Positions 13,213 through 32,879 of a stretch of DNA of 35,147 nucleotides are shown here, in pieces. The position numbers and the translations under genes were made by a program. Where the stretch lies: assembly GCF_937128415.1 (NCBI RefSeq), contig NZ_CAKZMJ010000058.1, positions 1 through 35,147 of the forward strand, in the 5' to 3' direction. The first letter of the stretch is position 1, and each line of letters opens with the position of its first letter. This DNA comes from an uncultured Caldilinea sp. (lineage in GTDB: Bacteria; Chloroflexota; Anaerolineae; Caldilineales; Caldilineaceae). A model generated the notes under the pieces. It was not told where the DNA came from and searched no databases. It saw only the letters and a list, made by a program, of their open reading frames with translations.

Positions 13213-13686
13213 GTGAAAGAGAGCCTCCTGGCGCCCGCCGAACCGGGCAGCTATATCCTTCTTCTCTTTTCGCCGAAACGCTCTGCGTTGACGGTGGGGC
13301 GTTTGGGCGATCTGACGGTTGAACCCGGCTGGTATCTTTACGTAGGCAGCGCCCTGGGAGCGGGAGGGCTGCGCGTCCGTCTGCGCCATCATCTGCGACC
13401 GCTGCGGCGTCCACACTGGCATATCGATTATTTGCGCCAGGCGTGCGATCTCCGGGCAATCTGGTTCGTCGCCAGCGCCGAACGATGGGAGCACCGATGG
13501 GCGCAGACGTTGAGCGCAATGGAGACGGCCATGCCCCTCCCCGGTTTTGGCGCTTCAGATTGTCGATGCGTCTCGCACTGTTTTTTTCTAACCGAACAGC
13601 CCACACTGGCTCAACTGCAACAGCAGTTGCTCCATTCCCACCCTGGACTTCCTTTTTTGCATGAACTGGCTCCGTCTCGTGATTGA
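13213..13686 (+). CDS. DUF123 GIY-YIG-like family protein
   Basis: 157 aa from GTG 13213, which has AGGGGTG upstream and lies beyond the tRNA terminator. Features of DUF123: GSYILLLFSP, then GWYLYVGSALGAGGLRVRLRHH (a GIY-YIG-like core), HWHIDYLR, and FGASDCRCVSHCFFL with clustered cysteines. In archaea this domain can be fused to endonuclease III or stand alone, suggesting a nuclease or DNA-repair role; activity here is unproven. No clear own promoter, so it may depend on read-through from the tRNA promoter. Confidence 0.8.
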   Translation: MKESLLAPAEPGSYILLLFSPKRSALTVGRLGDLTVEPGWYLYVGSALGAGGLRVRLRHHLRPLRRPHWHIDYLRQACDLRAIWFVASAERWEHRWAQTLSAMETAMPLPGFGASDCRCVSHCFFLTEQPTLAQLQQQLLHSHPGLPFLHELAPSRD

Positions 13687-13734
13687 CATAATTACAGTGC
13701 GACTTTGAGAGGAATCCTGGAGGCCCAGAGGGGT

Positions 13735-13763
13735 TTGGCAACTCGGTTCGTCTCTGGTATGAT
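13735..13763 (+). promoter_or_regulatory. Promoter ahead of the phosphatase-like/methyltransferase gene
   Basis: -35 TTGGCA (13735-13740), 17-nt spacer, -10 TATGAT (13758-13763). It gives a leader of about 55 nt to the TTG start at 13825. Confidence 0.65.
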
Positions 13764-13824
13764 CGCGTCATAAAAATGACTAAAAAGCTTCTTGAAGAGC
13801 GCTGAAGGATAGCGGGTAAGCAAC

Positions 13825-15318
<1,494 letters not shown>

Positions 15319-15396
15319 TCGTTCGGCGCAAGGAGCGACTGCGCTCGCCATCCTCCTCGCCTCAGAGCGCAGGCTGTTTCATCGCCTTGACCAGGC

Positions 15397-16575
<1,179 letters not shown>

Positions 16576-16746
16576 GAGCAGTTCCCCTTCAATTTTTTAG
16601 AACCATGGATTGTCTGGCAAATCGTGATGCAGCCGGCTGGGGCCGGTGCGAGGCTTCTGCTTAATTCAAGCGATGGTGGATTCTGTGGCTGTTCCGAGGA
16701 AGTTGAAAGGCGGAGCCCCGGCGGAGTGAGAGCGAAAGGCACGCCG

Positions 16747-17244
<498 letters not shown>

Positions 17245-17360
17245 GACGTCGACTCCTTCACTGGGGATAGTTTATTCGGGGCGGTTCCTCGCCGCAAACC
17301 GGTGCGCCGCCGGGGACTTTTTAGCGATCTGCGCAAGCAATTTCATTCTGAAAGACGCCC

Positions 17361-18014
17361 ATGTTCGAGAATCCATGGTTCTCCTGGGGGGTGGCGGCGC
17401 TTCTGGCGCTGTTGGCGACTGCCTGGCTGGCGACCAACCTCCAGGGGCGCAAGCGCAATCGGGCGCTGGCGAGCGGCTTTGAGGAGAGCACGCGCAGCCG
17501 GCTTGTCTACGCGCGCGGCGTTTCGATGCGCGGCTTTGCTGCGCGTTTCGAGCCGGCGCCGGAGCCTTTCATTCACCTCGAGGTCGCGTATCGCAGCGGC
17601 GCCACGCCGGACCCGCTTGGCTTTCTCATCGGCGCGTTGACCCGCCAAAACGACGAGCTGACGCTGCGCGCGCTGCTCCCCGACCGACCGGTTGCCGAGT
17701 TGATTTGGGAGCGTGGACGAATTCCTGCGCTTGCACGCGCGCGCCGCGCGCGTGCGTCCCTGTGGGTGCATCGCCGCTCTGAGCTGATCGGCGGCGAGTA
17801 CGCCGTGCGAGGACCCGACGCCGCCGCGCTCGAGTATGTCTTCGTCGATCTGCAAGCGCGCTTCGGTCACGCCCTGCGACGCGTCCATGTGGCGGCGGAT
17901 CGGGAGGACGCGCACGTCGAGGTGACTTTGCAAGGCTCTTCCCTGCGCCGCAGCGACGCGCCTGCGCTCGTCGCCACCGTGCGCAGCCTTGGCCGCGCTG
18001 CGACGCGGCGCTGA
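17361..18014 (+). CDS. Unknown membrane-anchored protein
   Basis: 217 aa. One hydrophobic N-terminal segment (about residues 8-26, WGVAALLALLATAWLA), then a basic stretch (LQGRKRNRAL) and a soluble Arg-rich domain with alternating beta-like segments (FIHLEVAYRSG, LWVHRRSEL, RRVHVAAD, AHVEVTLQG). Not recognised; the TM-plus-KR boundary suggests an N-out, C-in anchor with a cytoplasmic domain. A plus-strand gene between the minus-strand YbaK gene and the AKR gene. Confidence 0.6.
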   Translation: MFENPWFSWGVAALLALLATAWLATNLQGRKRNRALASGFEESTRSRLVYARGVSMRGFAARFEPAPEPFIHLEVAYRSGATPDPLGFLIGALTRQNDELTLRALLPDRPVAELIWERGRIPALARARRARASLWVHRRSELIGGEYAVRGPDAAALEYVFVDLQARFGHALRRVHVAADREDAHVEVTLQGSSLRRSDAPALVATVRSLGRAATRR

Positions 18015-18083
18015 CGCCGCCCTTCCGCCTGCACAATTCCTGTTTGCATCAACGGCGCAACATGAGCAAAACCAGATCTGCGC

Positions 18084-18089
18084 TATAAT
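18084..18089 (+). promoter_or_regulatory. Consensus -10 (TATAAT) for the aldo/keto reductase
   Basis: TATAAT 62 nt before the ATG at 18151, with no good -35 at 16-18 nt. The gene also has a strong ribosome site, AAAGGAG. Confidence 0.45.
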
Positions 18090-18150
18090 GAAAGGGAAAT
18101 CTCGATAAAATTCCGTTTATTCAAAACCGTACACAAAGGAGAGTGAATCC

Positions 18151-19149
<999 letters not shown>

Positions 19150-19165
19150 GAGCCGCCTCGAAACA

Positions 19166-19184
19166 CGCCGGAAGGAATCCGGCG
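19166..19184 (+). terminator. First hairpin after the aldo/keto reductase
   Basis: Perfect 7-bp stem CGCCGGA / TCCGGCG with loop AGGAA, 16 nt after the stop. No U-tract follows. Confidence 0.4.
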
Positions 19185-19232
19185 GTGCGACGGCGCAAAT
19201 CTTACAACGGTGCGAATCGGAAACAGGCAAAC

Positions 19233-19263
19233 TCTGGCGGTGCGGTTGCCCCGCACCGCCAGA
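19233..19263. terminator. Hairpin between convergent AKR and protease genes
   Basis: Perfect 13-bp GC-rich stem (19233-19245 / 19251-19263) with a 5-nt loop in the 143-bp convergent gap, 29 nt past the protease stop. It can act in both directions; the U-tract is poor on both sides. Confidence 0.6.
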
Positions 19264-19292
19264 CGCGTTCACTCTCCTTCGCCTGAAGCGTC

Positions 19293-22595
<3,303 letters not shown>

Positions 22596-22663
22596 ACATG
22601 CTCCTTTCATTTCCAATAGTCCCGTGAGGAGCGGGGTAATGGTAAAAGGGGATGGCCTTCTCA

Positions 22664-22692
22664 ATCGTAGCAAAGGTCAGAATTTGCCGCAA
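22664..22692 (-). promoter_or_regulatory. Possible promoter of the HtrA-like gene, with overlapping inverted repeat
   Basis: On the minus strand: -35-like TTGCGG (22687-22692), 17-nt spacer, -10-like TACGAT (22664-22669), about 70 nt before the start. A TGCCGC-AA-GCGGCA palindrome (22685-22698) overlaps the -35, and an 11-bp tandem repeat lies just upstream. The match to consensus is modest. Confidence 0.4.
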
Positions 22693-22702
22693 GCGGCATT
22701 TC

Positions 22703-22724
22703 GCTGATCATTTGCTGATCATTT
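22703..22724. repeat. Tandem 11-bp repeat GCTGATCATTT x2
   Basis: Two exact copies (22703-22713 and 22714-22724), one DNA helical turn apart, each containing the palindrome TGATCA. They lie immediately upstream of the candidate HtrA promoter and could be an activator or repressor site. Confidence 0.7.
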
Positions 22725-22751
22725 GGTGAAGACCGTTGTTCCCAGGGGCGC

Positions 22752-22795
22752 TGCGTGTTGCGTGTTTCGTGACGCGCCACGAAACATGCAACACC
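22752..22795. repeat. Palindromic heptamer repeat related to the array at 2931
   Basis: Units TGCGTGT TGCGTGT TTCGTGA, then the complementary arm with CACGAAA CATGCAA. It forms a 17-bp stem (22755-22771 / 22778-22794) with one mismatch and a 6-nt loop. The same TGCGTGT / ACACGCA heptamer occurs at 2952-3001. It lies 28 nt after the stop of the amine oxidase gene and could double as its terminator. Confidence 0.75.
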
Positions 22796-22822
22796 ATAGG
22801 ATGCGTTCAACCTTTTCGTTGA

Positions 22823-24172
<1,350 letters not shown>

Positions 24173-24250
24173 GGGAAGATCTTTTCACGGATGGTGAATT
24201 TTCGTGTGGATTAGCGCGTAGCTGCGCTTGATTCAGCGCGCCGAGACCTT

Positions 24251-24291
24251 AAAAGAAAAAAGAGGTGATGACTTCTGACAGGAAGTGCATC
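24251..24291 (-). terminator. Terminator after tRNA-Lys
   Basis: On the minus strand a stem of GATG-ACTTC / GAAGT-CATC (24267-24291, one bulge, 6-nt loop) is followed by a T-rich run (A-rich at 24251-24260 on the plus strand), 40 nt past the tRNA. Confidence 0.7.
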
Positions 24292-24329
24292 CACCCAATG
24301 AGACGGCTCCGCAAAAACATTCTATGAGA

Positions 24330-24406
<77 letters not shown>

Positions 24407-24418
24407 CGAGACAATTAA

Positions 24419-24447
24419 AATATAGCAAAAATCGCCTGGATGTGCAA
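24419..24447 (-). promoter_or_regulatory. Promoter of tRNA-Lys
   Basis: Minus strand: -35 TTGCAC (24442-24447), 17-nt spacer, -10 TATATT (24419-24424), 15 nt before the tRNA. Confidence 0.72.
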
Positions 24448-24504
24448 ATTTCAGCGCCGATTTTTGCAAAGACCGCCCGGTTGGAGAATGAAGTTCAACC
24501 CCAC

Positions 24505-24570
24505 CGCAAGGAGCAAAGGGCGCAGACGCTTATCCTCCGGCATCCTTGCGCCCTCTGCGTCTCTGCGGCG
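24505..24570. repeat. Imperfect palindromic intergenic repeat (CGCAGACGC / GCGTCTCTGCG type)
   Basis: Left arm GCAAAGGGCGCA (24513-24524) pairs with TGCGCCCTCTGC (24547-24558) apart from one position, and flanking CGCAAGGA / GTCTCTGCGG extend the symmetry imperfectly. The wording (CTCTGCGTCTCTGCGG) resembles dispersed intergenic repeats seen in several phyla; that is recall, not a search. It lies between tRNA-Lys and the alpha/beta hydrolase stop. Confidence 0.6.
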
Positions 24571-24584
24571 CCGATTCTGCGATC

Positions 24585-25412
24585 CTATTGCTGCGCAGCG
24601 CAATCCGCCAAAAATTCGCCGAGCAGGCTGTTGAAGACCTCCGGCGTCTCCCATTGCGGCGCGTGACCTGCGCCCGGAATCACCTGCACCGCCCCGCGCC
24701 AGAGCGTCGGCATGGAGATGGCGTCGAAGTATGAGAGTCGCACCACCTGCTCCTCTGCGCCATGGAGGACGGCCAGCGGCACGCGCAAATTGCGCACGAC
24801 CTCCACCTCGTCCTTGTAGCCGCCTGGCCGAATGCTGCCGGCGACGGCGGCGCGAGCGCGTCCATCGGCGCGGCGCAGGTCTTCGATGAAGCGGGTGTCG
24901 CCGGGGTCGTAGCCCGGCGCAAAGAAGACGTCGTGAAACGCCTTCATGTCCGCTTCGCTGAGGTCTGCGGTGAAGGCAGCCGACATGGCGGGATGGGGGA
25001 AGAAGCCGGCTTCCATGTCGGGCGGGAAGGCGAAAGGCGGCGTGCCGAAGATCAGCACGCCTTTGCAGCCCGGCAAATCTTCCGCCGCCTCCAGCGCCAC
25101 GTGGCCGCCCAGGCTCCAGCCCACCAGCGCCAGCTCGCCGAGGTTCAGCGCCTCTGCAACCTTGACGACGAGGCGCCCCCAGTTGGCGACGCCCAGATGT
25201 TTCTCCGGATCGGCGACCGGCTGTGAATCGCCAAAGCCGGGCATATCGATCGCAACCAGTTTATGAGTTCGGCCCAGTTCACTGTCGAGCTGGCGCTGAT
25301 ACGCGCGCCTCGATGAGGAGTTCCCATGGATGAGCAAGGCGGCGAATCCTTCGCCAGAGCTGGCCGTATAGGCGATGGTCTGGCCTTCGATCGACAGATG
25401 GTTGGTCTGCAT
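24585..25412 (-). CDS. Alpha/beta hydrolase
   Basis: 275 aa. Oxyanion region LLIHGNSSSRRAY, DMPGFGDS, nucleophile elbow LVGWSLGGH with Ser100, a cap domain (about 125-200), and the catalytic His250 in GAGHAPQWE; the acid is probably in LHGAEEQVV. This is a serine hydrolase of the esterase/lipase or C-C hydrolase type; substrate unknown. The gap to the next upstream gene has no partner on the same strand, so it is probably monocistronic. Confidence 0.88.
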   Translation of the reverse strand: MQTNHLSIEGQTIAYTASSGEGFAALLIHGNSSSRRAYQRQLDSELGRTHKLVAIDMPGFGDSQPVADPEKHLGVANWGRLVVKVAEALNLGELALVGWSLGGHVALEAAEDLPGCKGVLIFGTPPFAFPPDMEAGFFPHPAMSAAFTADLSEADMKAFHDVFFAPGYDPGDTRFIEDLRRADGRARAAVAGSIRPGGYKDEVEVVRNLRVPLAVLHGAEEQVVRLSYFDAISMPTLWRGAVQVIPGAGHAPQWETPEVFNSLLGEFLADCAAQQ

Positions 25413-25765
25413 GGTGCAAGTTGCTCCTTACTGTCTCATGAAATGGAAGAATGGAAGCCTATGCTTGAGGCAGGTCACTATGATAGTGGAATCTGACGGT
25501 GTCTGCAAAAAAGAATTTAAGGCGGCGAGGCCCATGTTGCCCTGCCTTTTTATGCGGGCCGACATTCACTACGTTTGAATCAACGCATCATCAACGCAGC
25601 CAGGGCTATGATCCAGTTGGACATGGGTGATGGCTACGCAAGGTGTGCGATAGTGCACAGGCCACCGGTGGCGCGTTGCATCGCTTTTCACCCTCCCCGC
25701 TTTTACACTGAGAGAGAACCTGCAACGGCAACCGACACAGAACAGAGAGAAGGATGAAACGCAAA
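25413..25765. other. Intergenic region with no recognised gene
   Basis: About 350 nt. A 67-codon plus-strand ORF (25375-25578) overlaps the hydrolase start and has no family features. The only clear signal is a perfect 12-bp palindrome GCCACCGGTGGC (25661-25672), 94 nt before the next gene, a possible operator. I see no convincing promoter or RNA structure. Confidence 0.5.
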
Positions 25766-26009
25766 ATGTTGCACAACGAAGGGAGCGTGTACGCAGACGG
25801 CGTCTGGCTGGCGCGGGCCCAATGCACAATATTGGACGAAGGCGAGCGCATTGCGCTGCGCATCTGCGACGGCGAACGCGATCTGTTCGACCCGCCGATC
25901 CCGGCCAACGAGTTTATGCTGGAGTTAAGCGGAGGGCGTTGTTTTCATTTCAGGCTGGTGGAAGGGAACCCTGTGATCGGCGCCTATGTCGTCTCGATCG
26001 CAGAATCTT

Positions 26010-27026
<1,017 letters not shown>

Positions 27027-27030
27027 AGAC

Positions 27031-27336
27031 CTATGCGCTCTCCCGCTCGACCCACTCTTCAAAGCGGCGAATCAGATCATCGAGGAGTTCATCGTGGGCC
27101 GCAAAGGTGACATCGACGCCGCCCTCGGTTTCCGCGATCTCGGCGAACCATCCGATCCCCTCCACGCGACGCAGTTTCTCCTCGACGCCGCCGCCGAGCC
27201 GTTTCAGATAGGTTTCCGCCTGGGCCGGCGTGACGCCGGCAAACGAAAGCGTCTCGCGTTCATAGCGCTCTGCGCTTTGAAATTCTCGATATAGATTGTC
27301 GCGTTCGTCGCCGAACGAAGATGTGCTGATGGGCAT
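27031..27336 (-). CDS. Unknown protein coupled to mvaD
   Basis: 101 aa from the ATG at 27336 (AAGGGG about 10 nt upstream); an in-frame GTG at 27345 is too close to the ribosome site. Acidic and probably mixed alpha/beta: DNLYREFQSAERYERETL, VTPAQAETYLKRLGGG, then WFAEIAETEGGVDVTF and a charged C-terminal helix (ELLDDLIRRFEEWVERESA). Not recognised. First gene of a two-gene operon with mvaD, 4 nt apart. Confidence 0.65.
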   Translation of the reverse strand: MPISTSSFGDERDNLYREFQSAERYERETLSFAGVTPAQAETYLKRLGGGVEEKLRRVEGIGWFAEIAETEGGVDVTFAAHDELLDDLIRRFEEWVERESA

Positions 27337-27363
27337 GGTCGCCACCCCTTTTGGTTTACAGAG

Positions 27364-27392
27364 AATCGCTCATGGTCTTCAAGGGAGCGATT
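27364..27392 (-). promoter_or_regulatory. Leader hairpin of the mvaD operon
   Basis: 8-bp inverted repeat AATCGCTC / GAGCGATT (27364-27371 / 27385-27392) with a 13-nt loop, between the promoter and the first gene of the mvaD operon. No U-tract, so it is not an obvious terminator. Confidence 0.4.
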
Positions 27393-27415
27393 GGGCGTCT
27401 CATTTTATGCACGCG

Positions 27416-27445
27416 AGTATACCACTGCGGCCAACCAGAGGCCAA
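27416..27445 (-). promoter_or_regulatory. Promoter of the mvaD operon
   Basis: Minus strand: -35 TTGGCC (27440-27445), 18-nt spacer, -10 TATACT (27416-27421), about 80 nt before the start codon. Diverges from the riboswitch promoter. Confidence 0.65.
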
Positions 27446-27507
27446 GCAATTCTTGCGTCTTAAGAAATCTTTGAGAGATGGATGACAGTTGAAATGCGAA
27501 AGTGAGT

Positions 27508-27513
27508 TATAAT
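27508..27513 (+). promoter_or_regulatory. Consensus -10 (TATAAT) ahead of the fluoride riboswitch
   Basis: Perfect TATAAT ending 15 nt before the aptamer, so transcription should start about 8 nt upstream of it. The -35 is poor (TTGAAA only 13 nt away). Confidence 0.65.
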
Positions 27514-27528
27514 AAAGTCAGTATATAC

Positions 27529-27578
27529 GGGTGATGAGGCTCACCTCAAACCGCCGCCCTGGCTGATAGCCTCTACTG
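27529..27578 (+). ncRNA. Fluoride riboswitch aptamer (crcB motif)
   Basis: Matches the class consensus almost throughout: GGTGA (27530-27534) pairs with TCACC (27541-27545), enclosing the loop TGAGGC; then TCAAACCGCC, a short GCC/GGC hairpin (27553-27555 / 27561-27563), TGATAGCC and the conserved CTCTACTG. Loop GAGGC (27536-27540) pairs with GCCTC (27569-27573) as the pseudoknot that forms around fluoride and Mg2+. It is very close to the Thermotoga petrophila aptamer used for the crystal structure (recalled). It precedes two MutS-like genes. Confidence 0.92.
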
Positions 27579-27621
27579 AGTCGATTCCGATTGGTGAATC
27601 CTCCGTAGAGGCTTTTTCTTT
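27569..27621 (+). terminator. Regulated terminator overlapping the fluoride aptamer
   Basis: GCCTCTAC (27569-27576) pairs with GTAGAGGC (27605-27612), with an inner GATTC/GAATC stem, followed by TTTTTCTTT. The 5' arm is the same stretch used by the aptamer pseudoknot, so the two folds exclude each other: fluoride binding should disrupt the terminator and switch the operon on. Confidence 0.9.
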
Positions 27622-27656
27622 GCCTCGCCGGAGGAGAAGCAACAGGAGGCGCAACG

Positions 27657-29210
27657 ATGAGCTTTGGAAGCATCCTTTTTGATCACAATGGCGTCCTGCC
27701 CAAGACGCCAGACGCGCTGCAGTTCCTCTCCGATCTTCACCTGGATCAAGTGATCGAGGCCATCATCGCCCCCAAGCGTGAATATGATCTGAAGCCGTTC
27801 TTCTTGACTCCTCTCCACGATGTGGAAACCATTCTGTATCGCCAGGAAGTGATGCGCGAGCTCGAAAGTGAACCGTTGATGGTCATCCTGCGAGCCTTCG
27901 CCGAGCAGATGAGCGTCGTGCGCCGCTATCTGGCGATGGTGGAGAAGTTGGATTTTGAACTGCACAAAAAGGGGTGGTTTCTGGAAGCGGCGCTGGTCTA
28001 TTGCAACGCCGTGAAGAAGCTGGCCGGTCATCTGGAAAACAGCCGCTTCCGATCGCGCGGCCTGAGGCTGTTCCGCGATTACGTGATGCAGTATGTGCGT
28101 TCTTCGCCGTTTTTGTCGCTGGCCGACGAGGCGGATCAGGTGAAGAAGGCGCTGTCGGAGGTGCGATACTGCGTCATTATCGAGAACGGCAAGTTCAAAG
28201 TGGGCCCCTATGAGGAGGAAGAGGACTACAGCGTCGAAGTGGAGAACACTTTCGCCAAGTTCAAACAGGCTGCAGCCGAGGAATATCTGGTCAAGCTATC
28301 CCAAAGGAGCGGGATGAGCCACATCGAGGCCATCATCCTGGAGTTCGTGGCGAGGCTCTATCCTGAGCCGTTCGCCGCGTTGCGGGAGTTCTGCGCTCGC
28401 CACAATCCATTTGTCGACGAAACGCTCCGCGCTTTCGATCGAGAGATTCAGTTTTATATTGCGTATCTGGAGTTCATCGGCGATTTTCGACGCGAAGGCT
28501 TGCCTTTTTGTTATCCGCAGGTGAGCGCTGAGGGCAGAGAATCGTATGTGCGAGAAGGGTTTGATCTGGCCCTTGCGCTCAGCATGCGGCGACAAGGCGA
28601 AAGAACCGTCGTCTGCAACGATTTCTTTTTGCGCGCGCCGGAGCGCATCCTTGTCGTGACCGGGCCTAATCAAGGCGGCAAAACCACCTTTGCGCGTATG
28701 TTTGGGCAGCTGCACTACCTGGCCAGCCTGGGTTGTCCTGTCCCAGGGCGAGAGGCTCGCCTTGTCCTGTTCGACAAGCTATTCACCTATTTTGAAACGG
28801 AGGAGGATATCCGCAACCTACGCGGCAAGCTGGAGGACGACCTTTTTCGCGTCCATCAGATTTTGAGCCAGGCCACTCCGCAGAGCATTCTCATCTTCAA
28901 TGAGCCTTTCGCCTCCACTGCGTTGCACGACGCGCTTTTTTTGAGCAAGGAGGTCATGGCGCGCGTGATTGACCTGGACGCCCGTTGCGGGTGGGTGACG
29001 TTTCTAGATGAGCTCGCTTCCATGAGCGAGAAGGTCGTCAGCATGGTGGCGATGGTCGATCCCACAGACCCGACGATTCGCACGTTCAAGGTCGTCCGAC
29101 AACCGGCCAACGGCCTTGCGTACGCGTTTTCTCTTGCCCAGAAACATCGTCTCACCTATCACGACATTCAGGAGCGAATCCATGATGAAGGTCTTTCTAC
29201 TGTATCCTGA
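27657..29210 (+). CDS. MutS-like ATPase, first of pair
   Basis: 517 aa. A helical MutS core/lever-like region (about 1-300) is followed by the MutS ATPase domain: Walker A GPNQGGKTT (336-344) and Walker B ILIFNE (411-416) in SILIFNEPFAST, where the usual Asp-Glu is Asn-Glu. There is no N-terminal mismatch-recognition domain I with its Phe-x-Glu and no Smr nuclease, so it is not canonical MutS or MutS2 but the shorter MutS-related family. AGGAGG (27644-27649) gives a strong ribosome site 7 nt before the ATG. First gene under the fluoride riboswitch; it overlaps the next gene by 29 nt. Confidence 0.88.
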   Translation: MSFGSILFDHNGVLPKTPDALQFLSDLHLDQVIEAIIAPKREYDLKPFFLTPLHDVETILYRQEVMRELESEPLMVILRAFAEQMSVVRRYLAMVEKLDFELHKKGWFLEAALVYCNAVKKLAGHLENSRFRSRGLRLFRDYVMQYVRSSPFLSLADEADQVKKALSEVRYCVIIENGKFKVGPYEEEEDYSVEVENTFAKFKQAAAEEYLVKLSQRSGMSHIEAIILEFVARLYPEPFAALREFCARHNPFVDETLRAFDREIQFYIAYLEFIGDFRREGLPFCYPQVSAEGRESYVREGFDLALALSMRRQGERTVVCNDFFLRAPERILVVTGPNQGGKTTFARMFGQLHYLASLGCPVPGREARLVLFDKLFTYFETEEDIRNLRGKLEDDLFRVHQILSQATPQSILIFNEPFASTALHDALFLSKEVMARVIDLDARCGWVTFLDELASMSEKVVSMVAMVDPTDPTIRTFKVVRQPANGLAYAFSLAQKHRLTYHDIQERIHDEGLSTVS

Positions 29211-30729
29211 GCAGGATTTTGATGCGTCCCAGCCCTTGCCGCCGCTGGCCGAAGATTTGGTGCAAGATCTGGAGTTGAAGGTGTTGCTCGAGGCGATGGC
29301 GAAAGGAGACGAGCATCTGTTTCGGGCATCGACTCGAGTTCTGTTGTCCGGCGTGCAAGACATGGCGGTGATCCACTATCGTCAGGAAATTCTCCAAGAC
29401 TGTCTGAAACACCCCGACGTGATCAGGCGAATCTACCGCATTCCTCTGGAGTTTATGGAGCGAAAACGGCGGCAGTGGCTGTGGATTTCGACGCGGTATT
29501 CGCCTCCAGCCTCGATTTTGAACAGCGCGCAGCAGATGCTGGCCGCTACGCTGGATCTGCTCTGGGAGCTGCGGCGGATCGCCGACGCGTATGCAGAGCA
29601 ATTCACCTCCAGAGGTTTTCGTCGCTTTTTTACGATGATTCAACAGGAGCTTGATGATTCCTATCTCGCCCTCGTCGAGCGACAGGTCAATGCGTTGCGA
29701 TTCCCGCAAGGCGTGTTGCTGAGCGCCCGGCTGGGCGCAGGGAACGAAGGCGCGGAGTATGTCCTGCGCAAGCCGAACAACGCCGATCAACCCTGGATCA
29801 AACGCATGCTGACGCGAAAGTCGCCCACCTACTCATATACGCTCCATCCTCGCGATGAGGCGGGCGCTAGAATTTTGGGAGAGTTGCGCGACCGGGGAGT
29901 GGCGCGGGCAGCCAATGCCGTCGCCCAGGCGGCCGACCATATCGAGAGTTTCTTCAAGGTGTTGCAATTCGAGCTGGCCTTCTATCTCGGCTGTTTGAAT
30001 TTGCACGAAGCGCTGGAGCAGCTCGGCGCACCGATCGCCTTTCCCCGGCCTGCGCCCGTCCAGGAGCGGCGCCTCTCGTGCACCAATCTGTACGACGTCA
30101 CCCTGTTGTTGACGATGCAGCAAGCGGTGGTCGGCAACGACGTCGCCGCCGACGGCAAAAAGCTGATCGTCATCACGGGCCCGAATCAGGGAGGAAAGAC
30201 CACTTTTCTGCGCAGCCTCGGCGTCGCACAGCTGATGATGCAGGCCGGCATGTTCGTTCCGGCGGAGTCTTTCTCCGCCAATGTGTGCACAGCGCTTTTT
30301 ACACACTTCAAGCGCGCGGAAGATAAGACGCTGGAGAGCGGGAAATTTCAGGAAGAGCTGCAGCGCATGAGCGCAATCGTCGATCATCTCACGCCCAATG
30401 CCCTGCTTTTGTGCAACGAGTCCTTCGCCTCCACGAACGAACGCGAAGGCTCGGAGATCGCCTGGCAGATCGTCAGCGCCCTGCTCGAAAAACGCGTGAA
30501 GGTGTTCTATGTCACCCACATGTATGAATTGGCGCAGCGTTTCTATGAGAACGATCGAGCCGACGCGCTCTTCCTTCGGGCGGAGCGCTTGCCGGACGGA
30601 ACGCGAACATTTCGGCTTCGGGAAGGCGAGCCACTGGAGACGAGCTACGGCGTCGACGTATATCGCAAGATTTTTGGAGAAGACAACGAGCCGTTGCAAC
30701 GGGAGTCGGAATTCGCCCGATACAGCGGT

Positions 30730-30750
<21 letters not shown>
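29182..30750 (+). CDS. MutS-like ATPase, second of pair
   Basis: 522 aa from the ATG at 29182 (AGGAG 8 nt upstream). Helical core (1-290), then ATPase: Walker A GPNQGGKTT (333-341), Walker B LLLCNESFASTNEREGSE with Asn412-Glu413, and YVTHMYELAQ with the switch His446. It lacks mismatch-recognition domain I and the Smr domain. Same architecture as the upstream gene but clearly diverged, which suggests the two form a heterodimer. The start lies inside the end of the upstream gene, so translation is probably coupled. Its last 21 nt overlap the convergent phosphatase gene. Confidence 0.9.
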
Positions 30751-32828
<2,078 letters not shown>

Positions 32829-32879
32829 GTTGTGCGGCCTGCCTTCGCAAACTCGCCCTTCACGTGAGTTATTCTCAGT

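Noticed and set aside
25375..25578. 67-codon plus-strand ORF
   Set aside because: Overlaps the hydrolase start, Cys/Met/Trp-rich with no family resemblance and no ribosome site.
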